Source of the DNA: Allium sativum
Lineage: Eukaryota; Streptophyta; Magnoliopsida; Asparagales; Amaryllidaceae
Direction: 5' to 3'
Length of the DNA: 64,000 bases
Assembly: GCA_030737875.1 (NCBI GenBank)
Contig: CM060911.1
Span: 96,058,599 to 96,122,598, forward strand
This document shows positions 45,480 through 58,302 of the stretch, one piece after another. The notes under the pieces are model-generated. The model searched no databases, was not told the origin of the DNA, and saw only the letters and a list, made by a program, of their open reading frames with translations. Positions within the stretch are counted from its first letter, which is position 1, and each line of letters begins with the position of its first letter. The translations under genes were made by a program, and so were the position numbers.

Positions 45480-48400
45480 CGGTTGATTGATTGAATCATA
45501 TTGTTAGCAAATAAATAATCATTTATTCGTCACTTGTATAACATAGGATATTGTTAGCGAATAAAATAGTCATGTATTTGTCATTTGTATAATACAGAAA
45601 ACTGTTTACAAACAAAATTACTTATTTTTTTTGAATAGGAAAATAAGAAAAACAAAATTACTTAATTTGTTGAATGGGAAATTGTAATGTTAATACCACC
45701 TTGAATAGTAAATGCCATTTGTTAAGAAATGTAATGTTATATAATAAATGCCATTTATTAAGAAAGGTAATGTTATATAGAAATGTCATTTATTTAGAAA
45801 GGTTTACATATAAAATATTACTTTATGTGATAGTAGAATTAAAATAAAAATTCCATGTTTGTTAAGCTAATATAGTTAGAAACAAATATATCATATTTGT
45901 TTAGTTGAAAATAAATATCTCATGTTTGATAAGATAATTAGAAAACAGAATATCATGTTTATTTTAAAAGAGACAAAATAGAATAAACAATAAAAATTGC
46001 ATTTTTATTGTAATGTGAACTATTAGAAAAGGATAAACAATAAAAATTTACATTTTTATTGTAATATAAAACATTATAAAAGTGAAGACAATTAATATAT
46101 ATTTTTGTGGTAATATAAGACATTGGAAAAGAGAAAGACAACAGGAATTACATTTTTATGTAAGATGTGACACTGGAATAGGAAATTACATTTTTATGTA
46201 AAATGTTATATTGGATTAGAAATCACATTTTTATGTGAAGTGTTATATTAGAAAAAAAAATTACTTCTTTAAGTAAAATGTGATATGAGGATAAAACACC
46301 GTTTTGTTGACATATAAAATATCATTTTATATGACATTAGAAACCACAGAAATTGTTAACATATAAAATATCATTTTTATATGAAATTAGAATAACATAG
46401 AAAATGGGGTACAAATAAATATTCATTTATTTGACATTAGTATTCATAGAAAAATGTGAACATATAAAATTTACCTTTATATGTCATCTATGTTAGCAAA
46501 ATTTGTCAATGATGTTAGGAGCTAAATTATATCATAACATAAATTTATCATTGATGCTATACATATTGTATTAGTATAAATTGTCAAGCTTGTTATGTGA
46601 AGATTAAAATTATCATTTTTGGTTAGGAAATGATAAGATTGAATTAAAAATATCATTTGGTTATAAAATGATGAATTGAATAAATTTATGTCTACACCGT
46701 CTATATTAGAATTGACTAATTATAGTTGTCTTGTATGTTCGGTTAGAAATGTATACATAGAAAATTGTAAACAAATAATATTCTTTTATTTGTTATATGG
46801 AATGCATAGGAAATGTAAACATATAAAGGATACTTTTATATGTCATTAGAATTCATAGAAAAATGTTAAGATGTATGAAAAATAACATTTTAGTTATAAA
46901 ATGTTAAAGTGAAGACAAGAATAACATTTTTAGTTATAAAATGTTAACGTGAAGAAAAATAACATTTTAGTGATAAAATGTTAAGATAAAGAAAATAACA
47001 TTTTTAGTTATAAAATGTTAAAGAGAAGATGAAAATAACATTTTAGTTATAAAATGTTAAAGTGAATAAGAATAACATTTTAATTATAAAATGTTAAGAT
47101 GAAGAGAAACAACATTTTAGGTACCAAATGTTAATGGATTAAAATAACATTTTAGTTATAAAATGTTGAGTTGACAAAAATATCACTTTTTATTTGTTTG
47201 TTGTGTTAGAATTGACAACAAAACAAATATATTACTTTTACATGTTTTTGTTGAAATAGAATTGTCAACAAAAACAAAGTTATCCTTTTTATTTGTTTTG
47301 TTGAAAATGTTAGATTTGATTTAACATAAGATATCCTTTTTATGTTAATATAAAGGGTCAGAAAGGTTTACATATAAAATACTCTTTTATGTGATAATAG
47401 AATGCATAGAAATTTGTGAACATATAAAATATTCTTTTATATATTATTAGAACACATAAAGAGGGTTAACAAATAAAATATACTTTTATTTATCACTAGG
47501 GTACATAAGAAAAAGGGAGGGAAATAAAAATGTTATGTTAGTTGAAAACGAAATGTGAAAAATGATAAAAACATTTATTTTTATCATTTAGAAAGTATTA
47601 AAAAGAAATATTCATTTTTGATAGTTAAAAAGGAGTTAAACAAAAATATACATTTTTGTTAGTTAGAAAGAGTTAAAAACAAAAAACTATATTTTTGTTA
47701 GATAAAAGAATTAAAAGGAATTTTGTCAAATTGAAATTGTTGAAACCAAAATGAACATTTTGACGAATTAGAATAGTTTAATTAGAAAAGTATATTTTAT
47801 TTACATTTTAGATGTGAATAAAAACATGAATTTAAAAAGAGAATTTTTATTTACATGTTAGTTGTAAATAGAAACATAGGAAAAATACATTTTATTTGCA
47901 ATTTAATTGCAAATAAAAACATGGATATAAAAAGGATATTCTTATTTATATTTTAGATATAAATAAAAACATGAAAATAAATAGTACATTTTTATTCACA
48001 TTTTAGATGTAAATAAAAACATAAGAATAAAAAGAATACATTTGAAGTTATACTTTTGTTCCCATTTTAGATGTAAACTAAAACACAGAAATAAAAGACA
48101 TAAATGAAAGAAATAATTTTTATTTACATTGTCCATGTAAATAATAGAACATGAATTAAAAAGACACATTTTTTTTGTTTACATTTTTAGATGCAAATAA
48201 AACATGGAAAGGGTTACACTTTTTATTTGCAATTTATTGCAAATAAAAAGTATATTTTTATTCACATTGTAGAGGTGAATAAAAACATAGATATAAAAGA
48301 AAAGTACATTTTTATTTACATTTTAGATGTAAATAAGTGCAGAGATATAAAAATGGTCTTTTTATCGTCATTTAGATGCGATAAAAAGAGTAGAAATAAT

Positions 48401-48640
48401 AATGGTATTTTTATCGTCATTTTAGATGTGATAAAAAGAATAGAATTAAAATTGACATTTTTGTGACATTTTATATGCAATAAAAAGAGTAGATTTAAAA
48501 CTACATTTTTATTGACATTCTATATTCAATAAAAAGCCTAGAATTAAAAGAGGGTTTTTTATTGTCGTTCTAGGGACAACAAAAAGAGTAGAAATAAAAG
48601 TGACATTTTTATCGTCATTTTAGATGCGATAAAAAGAGTT
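45480..48640 (+). repeat. Covarying hairpin array, LTR A
   Basis: About 3.1 kb made of dozens of successive hairpins of roughly 30-55 bp period. Sub-arrays use different arms: ACATATAAA/TTTATATGT and ACAAATAA/TTATTTGT (46300-47500), AACATTTT-AGTTAT-AAAATGTT (46880-47170), TTTTTATTTACAT...ATGTAAATAAAAA (47780-48340), TTTTTATCG...CGATAAAAA (48360-48640). Neighbouring units differ in the arms but stay complementary. Confidence 0.85.
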
Positions 48641-50044
48641 GATCTTAGTAGTTGAAATCGCCAAAGTAATTATATATATATATATAAATTAAATTTAAAC
48701 GAAACGCGCGCGGTAGTTCGCTTTGCGGTAGTCGTAACTTTAAACAATTATACCGAGAGATCCGACCGTCGGATTTTCGCAAAACTGGAACCGTTAGGAC
48801 CGCTTTGGGAAGATCTTTCCAATGATAAAACTTTGATAAATTCCAACGGTTAGATTTCCAGATAAGTGTAAATCAAATTTGGTTGAAAACAGCGCCAGGG
48901 CCGCCGATCGACCTAAAGCATCGTTAAATGAATATGGCTATTTATTTATATATAAAAATAGCGGTAAATCGTTATCGAATACTATTAACGATATGAAATG
49001 GTTTTAAACTATATATATATGCGAGAATCATTTGAAAGGTCTGAGTTCAATCTCATTTCAAATGATTATACGACGATTTAAGTCGAAGAGTTAAAGACGG
49101 AGATTGAAGACCGACGATCTTCACATCGAATGGATGTGTTGCTATTGAGGCCCATGATTGGAGTAGCTACCATGAAGGGGAGTCAGGGGTAGCCGTCCGG
49201 ACGTATTGTTGATTGTTCGGATATGCGAGGTATAAGGTGCCTCCGATATCGTTCCGACCCAGAACGGACTTGTAAATGGATCGCGTGTATGACGTTGAAT
49301 TTCATTTCATGTAATTTAATTGATTTTTATTAATGTGTATCGGTTTGGTGGTGGAGAATTTATTCTCTGCTTAACACCCTGGTATATATTAATAGTTATC
49401 AATAGCATGGCGTGAATTGTCAATGTGGCACGCCAAGATGCGAATGATCAAGGCTTTTGTTGAAAAGCAGGCCTTGTGGTTGATGATCAAAGCACGACCT
49501 GTTTAGGCGTAGCTTTGTGTATAGCGTAACCTCACGAGCCTCACACCCCGGTATGAGTCTAAAACGGGAGAAGGGAACGCTGGGAGTGCACACGTTATCT
49601 TTCTAGCTAGAGTAATGTCATTTACCTACCAGCGCTGACATTTTACTTATGTGGATGATGGATTATGAGGTACCTCGTGTTTTTATAGGTTGTTAGTGGC
49701 CATATTATAGGTCCAAAAGGACCGGGAAACGTGTGTTCAGGTATAACTAATCCACGACCCTTCGGAGTGGACCGACCCTACAGCTATCCAAGGGTTCCCC
49801 ATAGGTGTGATCCTGAGGCATTTGCTAGAGTGTCTCGAATCGGTAAGGAGCTCCTCCCTAGCCTTGACTCTTGATGGAAAACCAAATCTCCAATACGACA
49901 TTTCGGTTTCGATTGTATAACTAGTATGGCGACATAGTATATGGTAGCTATGTCGTCTAGGATTAATACATTTATATTGAAATGATTTATGAAAACGTAT
50001 ACACACTAGTAGAAATCCGTTTTACGTATTTATCATCTTTTGAT

Positions 50045-50112
50045 CATTATAAGGTAAAACCCTATCCTCCAGTTTGCGTTGCATTGTGTGATGGGACTTG
50101 GGTCTTATAATG
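50045..50112 (+). other. Conserved leader stem, LTR A
   Basis: CATTATAAG (50045-50053) pairs with CTTATAATG (50104-50112) around the loop shared with LTR-0, B and D. Confidence 0.6.
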
Positions 50113-50249
50113 GTTTCGTTTTCTAAAAAGCATTGCGTTGTTTAACGATTTACTTTATTTATGCACTGGCAATCCAATGGAGTAAACCCGTTACGCGTTG
50201 GCGGCGTGGTCCTGTGATTTGCCTTATTTTAAGATAGGTTAAGTTAGAT

Positions 50250-50348
50250 TTCTCATACCAGTCCCATGACTGACCTGTAGTTTGTTTCACTGGCAAACTC
50301 GGGTGCCCATATTTTTCCGCACGGGCAGTCGAGTAGCTTGTTTTGCAG
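50250..50348 (+). other. Triple-hairpin block and acceptor-like site, LTR A
   Basis: CAGTC-CCAT-GACTG, AGTTTG...CAAACT, TGCCC...GGGCA, then TTTTGCAG (50341-50348). Confidence 0.55.
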
Positions 50349-50416
50349 ATATTTATCTCTTGAGCAAGATTCTGGATTGAAGCTTAAAGTTGTGCCCAGA
50401 GTATTGAAAGTCTTCC

Positions 50417-51661
50417 TGTAACAACCTGAAAATCTAGGCCAGTTTAAAATTTTTATTTTGGCAATTTTAGCGAAGTTTGATTATTTAAAATGAATTATTT
50501 TGAATAATATCGACGAGAAAATTTCTTTTGAATAAAATTCAATCGTATATAGTTGTATAGACCAACGATAGAATATAAATAATTATATATATTTATAAAA
50601 GGAATTGAAAATGGCACGGTAGTTCGATAATTCGATTTCAAACTTCAATTGAATGTACCGGGTGCAAAATAATCCGGATTTTAGTGAAATCCAAAAACGG
50701 GAGACGGACCTCAGGGAGGGCATGCGTTTCCTTCTAGCTAGGGTGGTGTCAGTGACCTACCAGCCCTGACATTTATATACTTTTCACCTGTGTGGTTGTT
50801 GCTGTTGCGAGGCGCCTCGGTTAGATCGGACGATCCGGGTCCGATGGAGCCATTCGTTGGCTCATTTACGCCCCAAAGGGCGGGGAAACGCAGTGTTCAG
50901 GCATTTTAATCCACATCGGTGGACCGGCCCTGACGATCCAAGAGCCCACCTGTGTCTGGGTCCTGAGACACGGGCTAGAGCGTCTCGAATCGGTTAAGGA
51001 CTATCTTTTGCCTCGGTTCATAGATGGAAACCCAATTTCCAAATACGTGACATTTGCGGTTTTAATTGTAGAACTAGTATGGCGACATGATATAAGGTAC
51101 CCATGCCGCCTATGATTGATACTTATGACTTGAAGTTGTTTTATACACTATACACTTATAATAGTATCAAATGATTTCTTTTAAACGTATCAAGCATTCT
51201 TGGCTATTATAAGGTAAAAAACCCTATCCCCCGGCTTGCGTTGCATTGTGCGATAGGACCTGGGTCTTATAATAACTTCATTTTTCTTTATTTTAGCATT
51301 GCGCTGTTGTTTTATGCACTGGTATTCTTGGGAGGAAACCCGTTCCGTGTTATACGGCGTGGTCCCTTGATTTACTGAACTTTAAAAATAAAGAGTAATA
51401 ACTATTTTAGTTCTCACACCAATCACATGACTGACCTGGAGTTTATTGTTTTACCCTAAACTCTAGGTGCCCTTATTTCCGACAAGGGCAGCTAGTAGTT
51501 TTGGTTTTGCAGATTTATATTCACAGGATCCTGGTTTACAGCTGGAATGATATCCGGAAAGCTTTGTATCCGTATATCTCTTCTAGTTGTGTATTGTATT
51601 ATTTTCCGCTGCTATGTATTTAAATGTAATTTAAATCTCTGATATTTCTGCGTAATATTTA
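50417..51661 (+). mobile_element. LTR D: internally deleted B-family LTR, cut by E
   Basis: Starts TGTAACAACCTGAAAATCT and follows the B LTR for about 275 bp to GTGAAATCCAAAAA. It then jumps to CGGGAGACGGACC, about 5.5 kb further along the family's LTR. It continues with the palindrome (50808-50819), the stem TATTATAAG/CTTATAATA (51205-51274) and the triple-hairpin block (51405-51492). At 51661 it is interrupted by element E, about 200 bp before its expected end. Confidence 0.85.
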
Positions 51662-52809
51662 TGTAACACCCCACGTCCGTTAGTGGCACTCGCAAAGGGA
51701 ATGCACTAAGTTCTGTGGAGCATTATGGGTAAAAGATGCAGATAAATTACAAGACAGACAAACAATTAACAGCAGAAAATAAAACTTTGCTTTATTGATA
51801 AAATAGATTGTACAAGATTGCTTTACAATATCAGAGTATCATCTGTCTTTACTAGATAAAGAAGCATAAAAATACATTTATATTCCCCAATGTAGCAAGA
51901 GCCAGCCATAGCATCTGGAAGAGAATCCAAAGACAACTTCGTCAAATCTTCAAGCTGGGAAAGAGCAATGGTCCAATTTAATCCTGAGTTATACTATTCC
52001 CTCCTCAACTACCTGGGGGGGGGAACGGAAGAAAAGAAGACGAAAGAAAAACAGAGTCAGACATAAAGCCTGAGTAAGTTCAGTAACTTCTAGCATGTGA
52101 ACATGGAAAAACAAAACGACATGAATTAACTGAATACAAGATTACACCATGACGATAAGGTCAACAAGATTAGACAAGGTAGTCACAAGATATGCTAAGA
52201 TGACTGGATACGCTCTAATACTTTCGTAGCTTCGCTATTTCCTTGTTATACTGGTTTCTATATCTCTGCACCACCTAACTAGTGTTCAACTAGTAACGAT
52301 AACGTGATCCCAACCCCTGTAGTTTCCATTGCCTTCAGGCATACATTTATTATTTATTTCCTAGATCTAGTCTAGGGTTTTCTATCAAGTGCTTTCTAGA
52401 TTTAACTATAGTTTTACGTTATCTGCTGAACGCTTTTCGAGTTCAGGGTTTATGCCACCTAGTCCAACTAGGGATTACGCTACCTGTCGAACAATGCCCC
52501 CAAGTCTAGGACACACTACCTAGAGTGGTATATGTTCCTAGGCTTCCCCACGCATGTATCGCGAATCGTTATCGTTTGTCTAGATGCACATGTCCTGTAA
52601 TGTGCGATCCGAGTCCTGTGACAGGGCAAATCAAGGAATACCGAACTCGATCGGGAGCTTTCAGATATCTGTCGATGCAGATGCTAAGGTCTGTTTTTAT
52701 TCCAGTGGCTATGGTCCCACTAGACCCCTCCCTCAGCTGATGAAAGGCACACCTTGTAAAATGAGAACTATACGCCGGCCCCTGGTGCCCCACTATCCTA
52801 TGGCCATCC

Positions 52810-52814
52810 GCAAC
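52810..52814. repeat. Empty target site of element F in E's left LTR
   Basis: Single gcaac within CCATCCGCAACCATAACT. In the right LTR the same five bases occur twice, at 59456-59460 and 63888-63892, around element F. Confidence 0.9.
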
Positions 52815-53149
52815 CATAACTAGATAGCAAGTATATGGTCTTTTGGAGTTCTCCGCCTTTCCGCTTCACGTATCTCGATTGACTCAAGATGGATGGTAGA
52901 CGACGAGTTGCTATCACAGGGCTACCGTCTTCTCGCCAAATCACGCTGGTCCATCCTAGTCTTTAGGTTGCCACATATATATTTCAACCAAGGCATACCC
53001 TCGGTTCTTCTAACGCAGACCTTAACCTCTGTGAGCCCAGGTTGATCATCTGTAGCCTCACAGAGGGATACCAAGAGTACCCTCACGTCCCCTCGAAGCC
53101 TCGGGCTTCGTAACCCAATTCGTTCGAGCCTTCTTAAAACCAGATGGAT

Positions 53150-53700
53150 GTCCGCTCCTTCGTGTTATACTAAGAATTACTACTTTGTTCTACTAACTAA
53201 GGTTTACCACTTAGTTTCCAAATTCCTTGTTTTCTTAACTAAGTTTTACTACTTAGTCCCTTTTTCAACTGAGGTTTACTACATAGTTTTCTTTCTCGCC
53301 AGGTTGGGTTGGTTAAGTGTCATTAGTCGATTCAAGCTATCTTAACCCTCTTCCCTTATCCTATTACACTGGTTAAGTGTTATCCCTTTATGCTTTTTAC
53401 TTAACCCTATTCATTTATCATATTCTGATGGTTAAGCGTTCAAGTTTACTTAACCCTATGGTCTAGTCCAGCTAACATATTAATTTGGCTAAGTGTATTA
53501 CTTAACCCCAACCTCTAGTCTAATTAACATGTTAAATTGGCTAAGTGTATTAACTTTACTTAACCCCACCTTCTAGTCTATTCAACACGTTAATTTGGCT
53601 AAGTATTCCCATGGACTTAACCCTCCCATCCTAGCTTTAATTGTGCTAAGTTGGTTAAGTGTTCCTTAACCTTCCCATTCTAGCTTAACCGTGTTAGGTC
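53150..53700 (-). repeat. Hairpin repeats, E left LTR
   Basis: ACTAAG-TTTTACTA-CTTAGT type units (53180-53290), then at least five GGTTAAGTG / GGCTAAGTG...ACTTAACC units (53310-53700). These match the triplicated units at 7255-7475. Confidence 0.75.
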
Positions 53701-55412
53701 GGTTCCGGGCAGGTTTACACCGCAACTCAGTCTAACCTCAGGTTAGGCATATTCATGTTTTCTAAGTTCAAAGGGTTTTTGATTAATTTCCAAATCTGGT
53801 TTTGAAAACAACCATCCCGTCCTTCGGATCAGTTAGGGATAGCCAGGGAGGGCAGGAAACTTGTATTTTCCAAACCCAAGCCTAGACACTATCCTCTCTG
53901 TCACCCTAGAACCTTCTGGTTTATGTGTTATAAAAAGGGATGTTGTCAAAATACTTTTCTTTTGTTTATAAATTGTTAACAATTTATTTCAAAAGCCCAT
54001 TTCCTCTTTTTAGACAAATTTGGCCTATATTTATTTGTCAAGCCTACTAGTATACTTATATTCTAGGCCCAAGTCCTAACCCAACATGTAGTTTAGGCCA
54101 TTTCCTATTTCATTGCCGAAACTAGATTAAATATCCTAGTTTATAATTTATGGCCAAAACTTAACCAAGTTACATATTTTGTGGTAAATGAACAATTTAA
54201 CATTTATGACGAATTCTATAAGTAAATTACTCCTAATTTACTTATTTCATTACTACTCTTTTAATGTACATTGTCACATTTATTATTATGGCCCATTCTC
54301 TCTTATTTATCATATTTATACTTTTTGGTATGTAAATTATACCAAATTTAGTTTCGCTAACCATAATTTATTCTAAACATGACAATTTCTCACAATTATG
54401 AATAAATTCAAAATTGTGCTAATATACTTATTCCACATCAACCTTAATTAACCCAATCTTGGTTTAACATCCTAATTCACAATTTATGGCAAAACTAGAA
54501 TTATTTTTCTAGTTTACATTTCATGCCTAAAATTTAGCTTACTTACTAACGCTAAATTTAATATGTCAAAATCACATATTCCCTAATCCATGTCAAATTT
54601 CCCTGTTTTCATTTTAACATGCATGTCATAATACATATTCCAAATTATGCCAATTTCCAAGTTTACAATTACGTTCATATTCATGTCCATGTTTTTCCCC
54701 AAATCGCATTCCCACCGTTCGAATAATCGTGATTCAACCTAGATTATAAATAAATCTAGATTCGTAGATAAAAAGGGAATGAATCAAAATGACAAGAAGG
54801 AATAATTGGCATAAAAAGGTTTGGATAACAATGTAGGTTCAAGAATATGGGTAGAACTAACTAAATAGGTAAATTCCCACTGTCTTAAAACCAAAGAATG
54901 GGCAAAATAGGTTCAAGAACGTGGGTAGACCTAACTTAATAGGTAAATTCCCACTGTCTTAAAACCAAAGAAAAACCAAGGAACAGGTAGAATAAATAAT
55001 TGGGTTTAGACCCAATTTCTCAATCACAAAACTAAAGCAATATTTTCCTAATCATAAATCATGGGTGTCAAAATCACAGTTGTCCTCATTATGTCATAAG
55101 TAATAGTTTATGTCCAAATCAAAGGTATAGGCCTAGTCAAGGAAATAATCCTTGTAGTCACAGTCACAGTCATAGGAAATGTCCATAGTCATATGCGATG
55201 TTCATAGTCCAAAAGGGAAAATAATTCCCATAGTCATAAGTCATTATCATAGGCAATGTTTATATGTCCCAAAATCAAAGGCTTATGTCATAGTCCAAAG
55301 GCATATGCTTTCAAAGGCCATAGTTCTATAGTCATAGTCACGGTTACAGTCTTATTTGTCCTCGAATCATAACAGTTCTTAATTCAGTCCAAGAGTATAA
55401 ACACAGATTCGA

Positions 55413-55429
55413 AGAGAGAGAGAGAGAGA
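55413..55429. repeat. (GA)n microsatellite
   Basis: Eight GA units. Confidence 0.9.
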
Positions 55430-55765
55430 TTTTGCATATTCCTTTATTCCTTTAATTTCATGTCACAAATAAAACAAAATATTCAGATCTAGAAATAACC
55501 AACTTACAGAAAATAGATCTAGAAAAGAAGGAAAGCGTGGCTATGATTTGTGCGTCGTTGCTTGAAATTTGTTTGAGCTAGCCTTTGAATTCTTCACTTG
55601 AAACTTTGATTTGAATCCCTCCTTAAAAGTCTTTTAGCAACATCTCCTCGTCTTGAATCATATTTTATTTTATTTATTTATTTAAAGAGGAGAGGAAGAG
55701 GCCATGAATCTAAGCAGCATAAGGATAGAAGAGAATTGGTGCAAAGAGAATGAAGACTAGGGCTG

Positions 55766-55774
55766 TTTATATAG
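55766..55774 (-). promoter_or_regulatory. TATA box, E left LTR
   Basis: Minus strand CTATATAAACAGCCCTAGTC, about 800 bp into the LTR. The transcript would start near 55740. Confidence 0.65.
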
Positions 55775-56131
55775 CTGCTCAAGACCTTATCGTACACGCT
55801 GCGCTGAGTCAGCATTGAACCTAGTTAAGAAAATAGTCCAGGTACGTAGATGAATCTAGCCAAACCTTATCATACACGCAGTGCTGAGTCAGCATTGGGT
55901 CCCACTATTTTGGCGTAGAATTTTGATTTTCGAACTTTTGAATTTCTGGAATTTATTTAACTATTTTATTCACATGAAATATTCTTATATGTATACAATT
56001 CCTCTAACGACCATTTTACGCGTATATATATACGCACAACTTTCATTTTATTTTCAAAATTCAAATGATGTTGCCATATTTCATTGACTGTAGCCTTATC
56101 TTGAATTTTATCTTTCGTATACATATATTTT

Positions 56132-56134
<3 letters not shown>

Positions 56135-56161
<27 letters not shown>
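56135..56161. repeat. (TA)n microsatellite
   Basis: About 13 TA units, followed by two copies of TTCTCATATGTATATATAT. Confidence 0.95.
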
Positions 56162-56168
<7 letters not shown>

Positions 56169-56319
56169 TCTCATATGTATATATATATTCTCATATGTAT
56201 ATATATATTTTCTTTATTTCCTTATATGTACGTTCTTATCCTTTCAAATTTTGAATTTGTATACGTACATATATTTGCATGTTCAGTTGGCCCTCTCTAA
56301 AACAAAGATAAAAAATTAT

Positions 56320-56392
56320 GCCGCCGCCGGGGTTCGAACCCCCGACCTTCATGCTACAACTCCAATGCCTTAACCAACTAAGCTACAGAGGC
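56320..56392 (-). pseudogene. tRNA-like Pol III unit in E's LTR
   Basis: Minus strand begins GCCTCTGTAGCTTAGTTGG. TAGCTTAGTTGG is a good A box and GGTTCGAACCC a good B box. The acceptor stem pairs at 6 of 7 positions (GCCTCTG with CGGCGGC, including one G-U). The D stem is good. The anticodon loop GTTGTAG would read TGT (Thr), but the anticodon stem has two mismatches and the T stem pairs only if shifted by one base. Six Ts follow within about 5 nt (56310-56315), as in a Pol III terminator. It is a degenerate tRNA rather than a normal gene. Confidence 0.6.
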
Positions 56393-56572
56393 TTTTCTTA
56401 ATAAGTCTTAGAACAATAATAATTATTGTTCTCTCCTTACTTCTCTTTTTCATGTTAGTTACAATATTTAAATTAAACAACTGCATGGATCTTTTTCTTT
56501 TAATTTTTCTTTTAAAAATTAATTATACTTTAATTTGAGAATCTTAATGTCATAGAATTACGGGGTGTTACA

Positions 56573-56590
56573 TTCTCCCCCACATAAAAG
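56573..56590 (-). promoter_or_regulatory. Polypurine tract of element E
   Basis: Minus strand CTTTTATGTGGGGGAGAA next to the 3' LTR, preceded by TTTCGGGGACGAAATC, a chromovirus-like pol tail. Confidence 0.85.
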
Positions 56591-58290
56591 GATTTCGTCC
56601 CCGAAATCTTCAAGTTAGGAAGAATGTGTCCTACCATCCAATCACCCATCTACTCAACCATTCAATCACAGGCATTCATTGTCCTTAAAAGATTTCTAAT
56701 GCTTTCATGTTCATATGCATAGTGTGTGTATATGTCTTTATCTAATGCAAAATCAGACGGTCTACTGATTCAGTTGACCTCCTTAATGCAAATCATGTTA
56801 GTGCCATGCGTCCAATCATGTATGCAAGCATCCCTAGTCATGTAAATACTACATGCGTGCACAACCATACATCCATATGCAACGTCCATATGATATCATA
56901 TCAAGTTCAACTTACAAACAAATACATATATGTAAATGCTATATGAAAGCGTTCGAACTTGATCTAGTGTTTAATACGTATGTATATGCATCCACGAGCA
57001 ACCATTTGCAAGCACTTGCAACCATTCAATCATAACATGTTTCAAATACATGTTTACATCCATTGGCTTCTATCTAAGGATCGCAGATGCATCCTAGAGG
57101 ATATACTTTGGAAAGAGAGAAACAACCATGCGTAAAGCTTTTAAACAAAGAAATCAAGGATACACCCTTAAGAGAAAAGGATATGATGCTAGTATCTAGC
57201 CTTCTTGAGCTTTACTCCACTACATCCTAGCTAATTTAACTTCACGATTGTGAAGTTTCTAACTTCCATTTCCAAAATAGACAGATGTCAACCAAGTGTA
57301 TATACTAGGATGATCAAAGATCTCTCCTCCTATCTTATCCACCATGCTATAACTATAAGGGTTGAAAGGCCACTACATGCTTTTTAGAGCACCCGCCACA
57401 ACTATTCATCTCCCACACAGTCCATCCCAGTCGAACTCGACATTCCTCAAGTACAAGCCCCAAAGGCCTAAACCAATATCAGACAAGCATCCAAGGAATA
57501 TCTCCTCCGAATTTAGACGATCTACGTGATATGATATAAACAAACTCGATAACTATTCACAAACCCCTACTATCCAAAAATAAACAGGTCGAACCACCCA
57601 CTGGGTTTGAGACTGATTGGGATCTTCTTACTATACAAGTACTAAGAGACTTAACTATGGAAGCAAATATGAACAAATGCGAAGCGCTAAAACCAAAGGA
57701 AAGAGTATGAACAGAAAACTAGATTCTTTCCAACAGAAACTTTTACCACCTATCTCCTAGGTATGCTTAGCATGTACTTGTCCTTCTAAAAATCTTGTCC
57801 CTCGTCCTTGCCCTTGTCTTTAATTATATGCCCTATCATACTCTAGTAAGGATACTTCCTCTTTTATAATTTCTTCCTCCTTCGTGAGCTAACCTATCTC
57901 CATGCATTCCTCATCCTAGGGTTTTGTCCCTTTTGCCAAACTCCTCATCCCTTTCCATGTATTGCTATGTTGGAAAATCTCTCGAAAACTGCTTCCATCA
58001 TACAGAAAAACCTTATAAACTTGAAAGAAGATTGGCCGTAAGTGGAACGAATACAGCTATAGATGGAGGACAGGCACTACTTCGCCCTTCGATGAGGTTA
58101 CCTCCCAGAAAGCCAGGAGCCCCAGAGAGTCAAGAAAGAAGGAGACAAGAATTCAAATAGAGGAAGAGAAAATAGTGCGTATGGCTTTGGGGAATATGCC
58201 TTTAAAACAAAACTTTTCTTTTAAAAATACTTCTTTAAAAACCTTTTGAAAATAATTTTTCAAATCTTTTATCTGATCCGGTAACCTTCA

Positions 58291-58302
58291 GCTCTGATAC
58301 CA
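58291..58302 (-). promoter_or_regulatory. Primer-binding site of element E (iMet tRNA)
   Basis: Minus strand TGGTATCAGAGC, two bases after the LTR end. Confidence 0.9.

Larger units (their letters stand above)
44218..50416 (+). mobile_element. LTR A, resumed after element B
   Basis: Continues the block broken at 16282: TTTTCGACGAAACC follows ...CAAACGACCTC, as in LTR-1 at about 2625-2650. It then runs through a TATA-like site, a GC-richer leader (about 44740-45080), a hairpin array (45480-48640), the CCGACCGTCGG block (about 48764) and the conserved 3' module (50045-50348). At 50417 a new LTR start appears, so A's last roughly 250 bp are missing or displaced. With 15872-16282 it makes an LTR of about 6.6 kb. 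Confidence 0.85.
51662..56572 (-). repeat. Element E left (3') LTR
   Basis: 4911 bp, complete. Minus-strand order: start at 56572, tRNA-like unit at 56320-56392, TATA at 55766-55774, leader, AT-rich middle, hairpin repeats at 53150-53700, end at 51662. Confidence 0.9.

Noticed and set aside
56320..56392. Functional tRNA-Thr(TGT) gene
   Set aside because: The anticodon stem is broken and the T stem pairs only out of register, so it is listed as tRNA-like rather than as a working tRNA.
57924..58160. 78-codon frame in E's internal region
   Set aside because: Antisense to the element, no domain, and embedded in sequence with stops in all longer frames.
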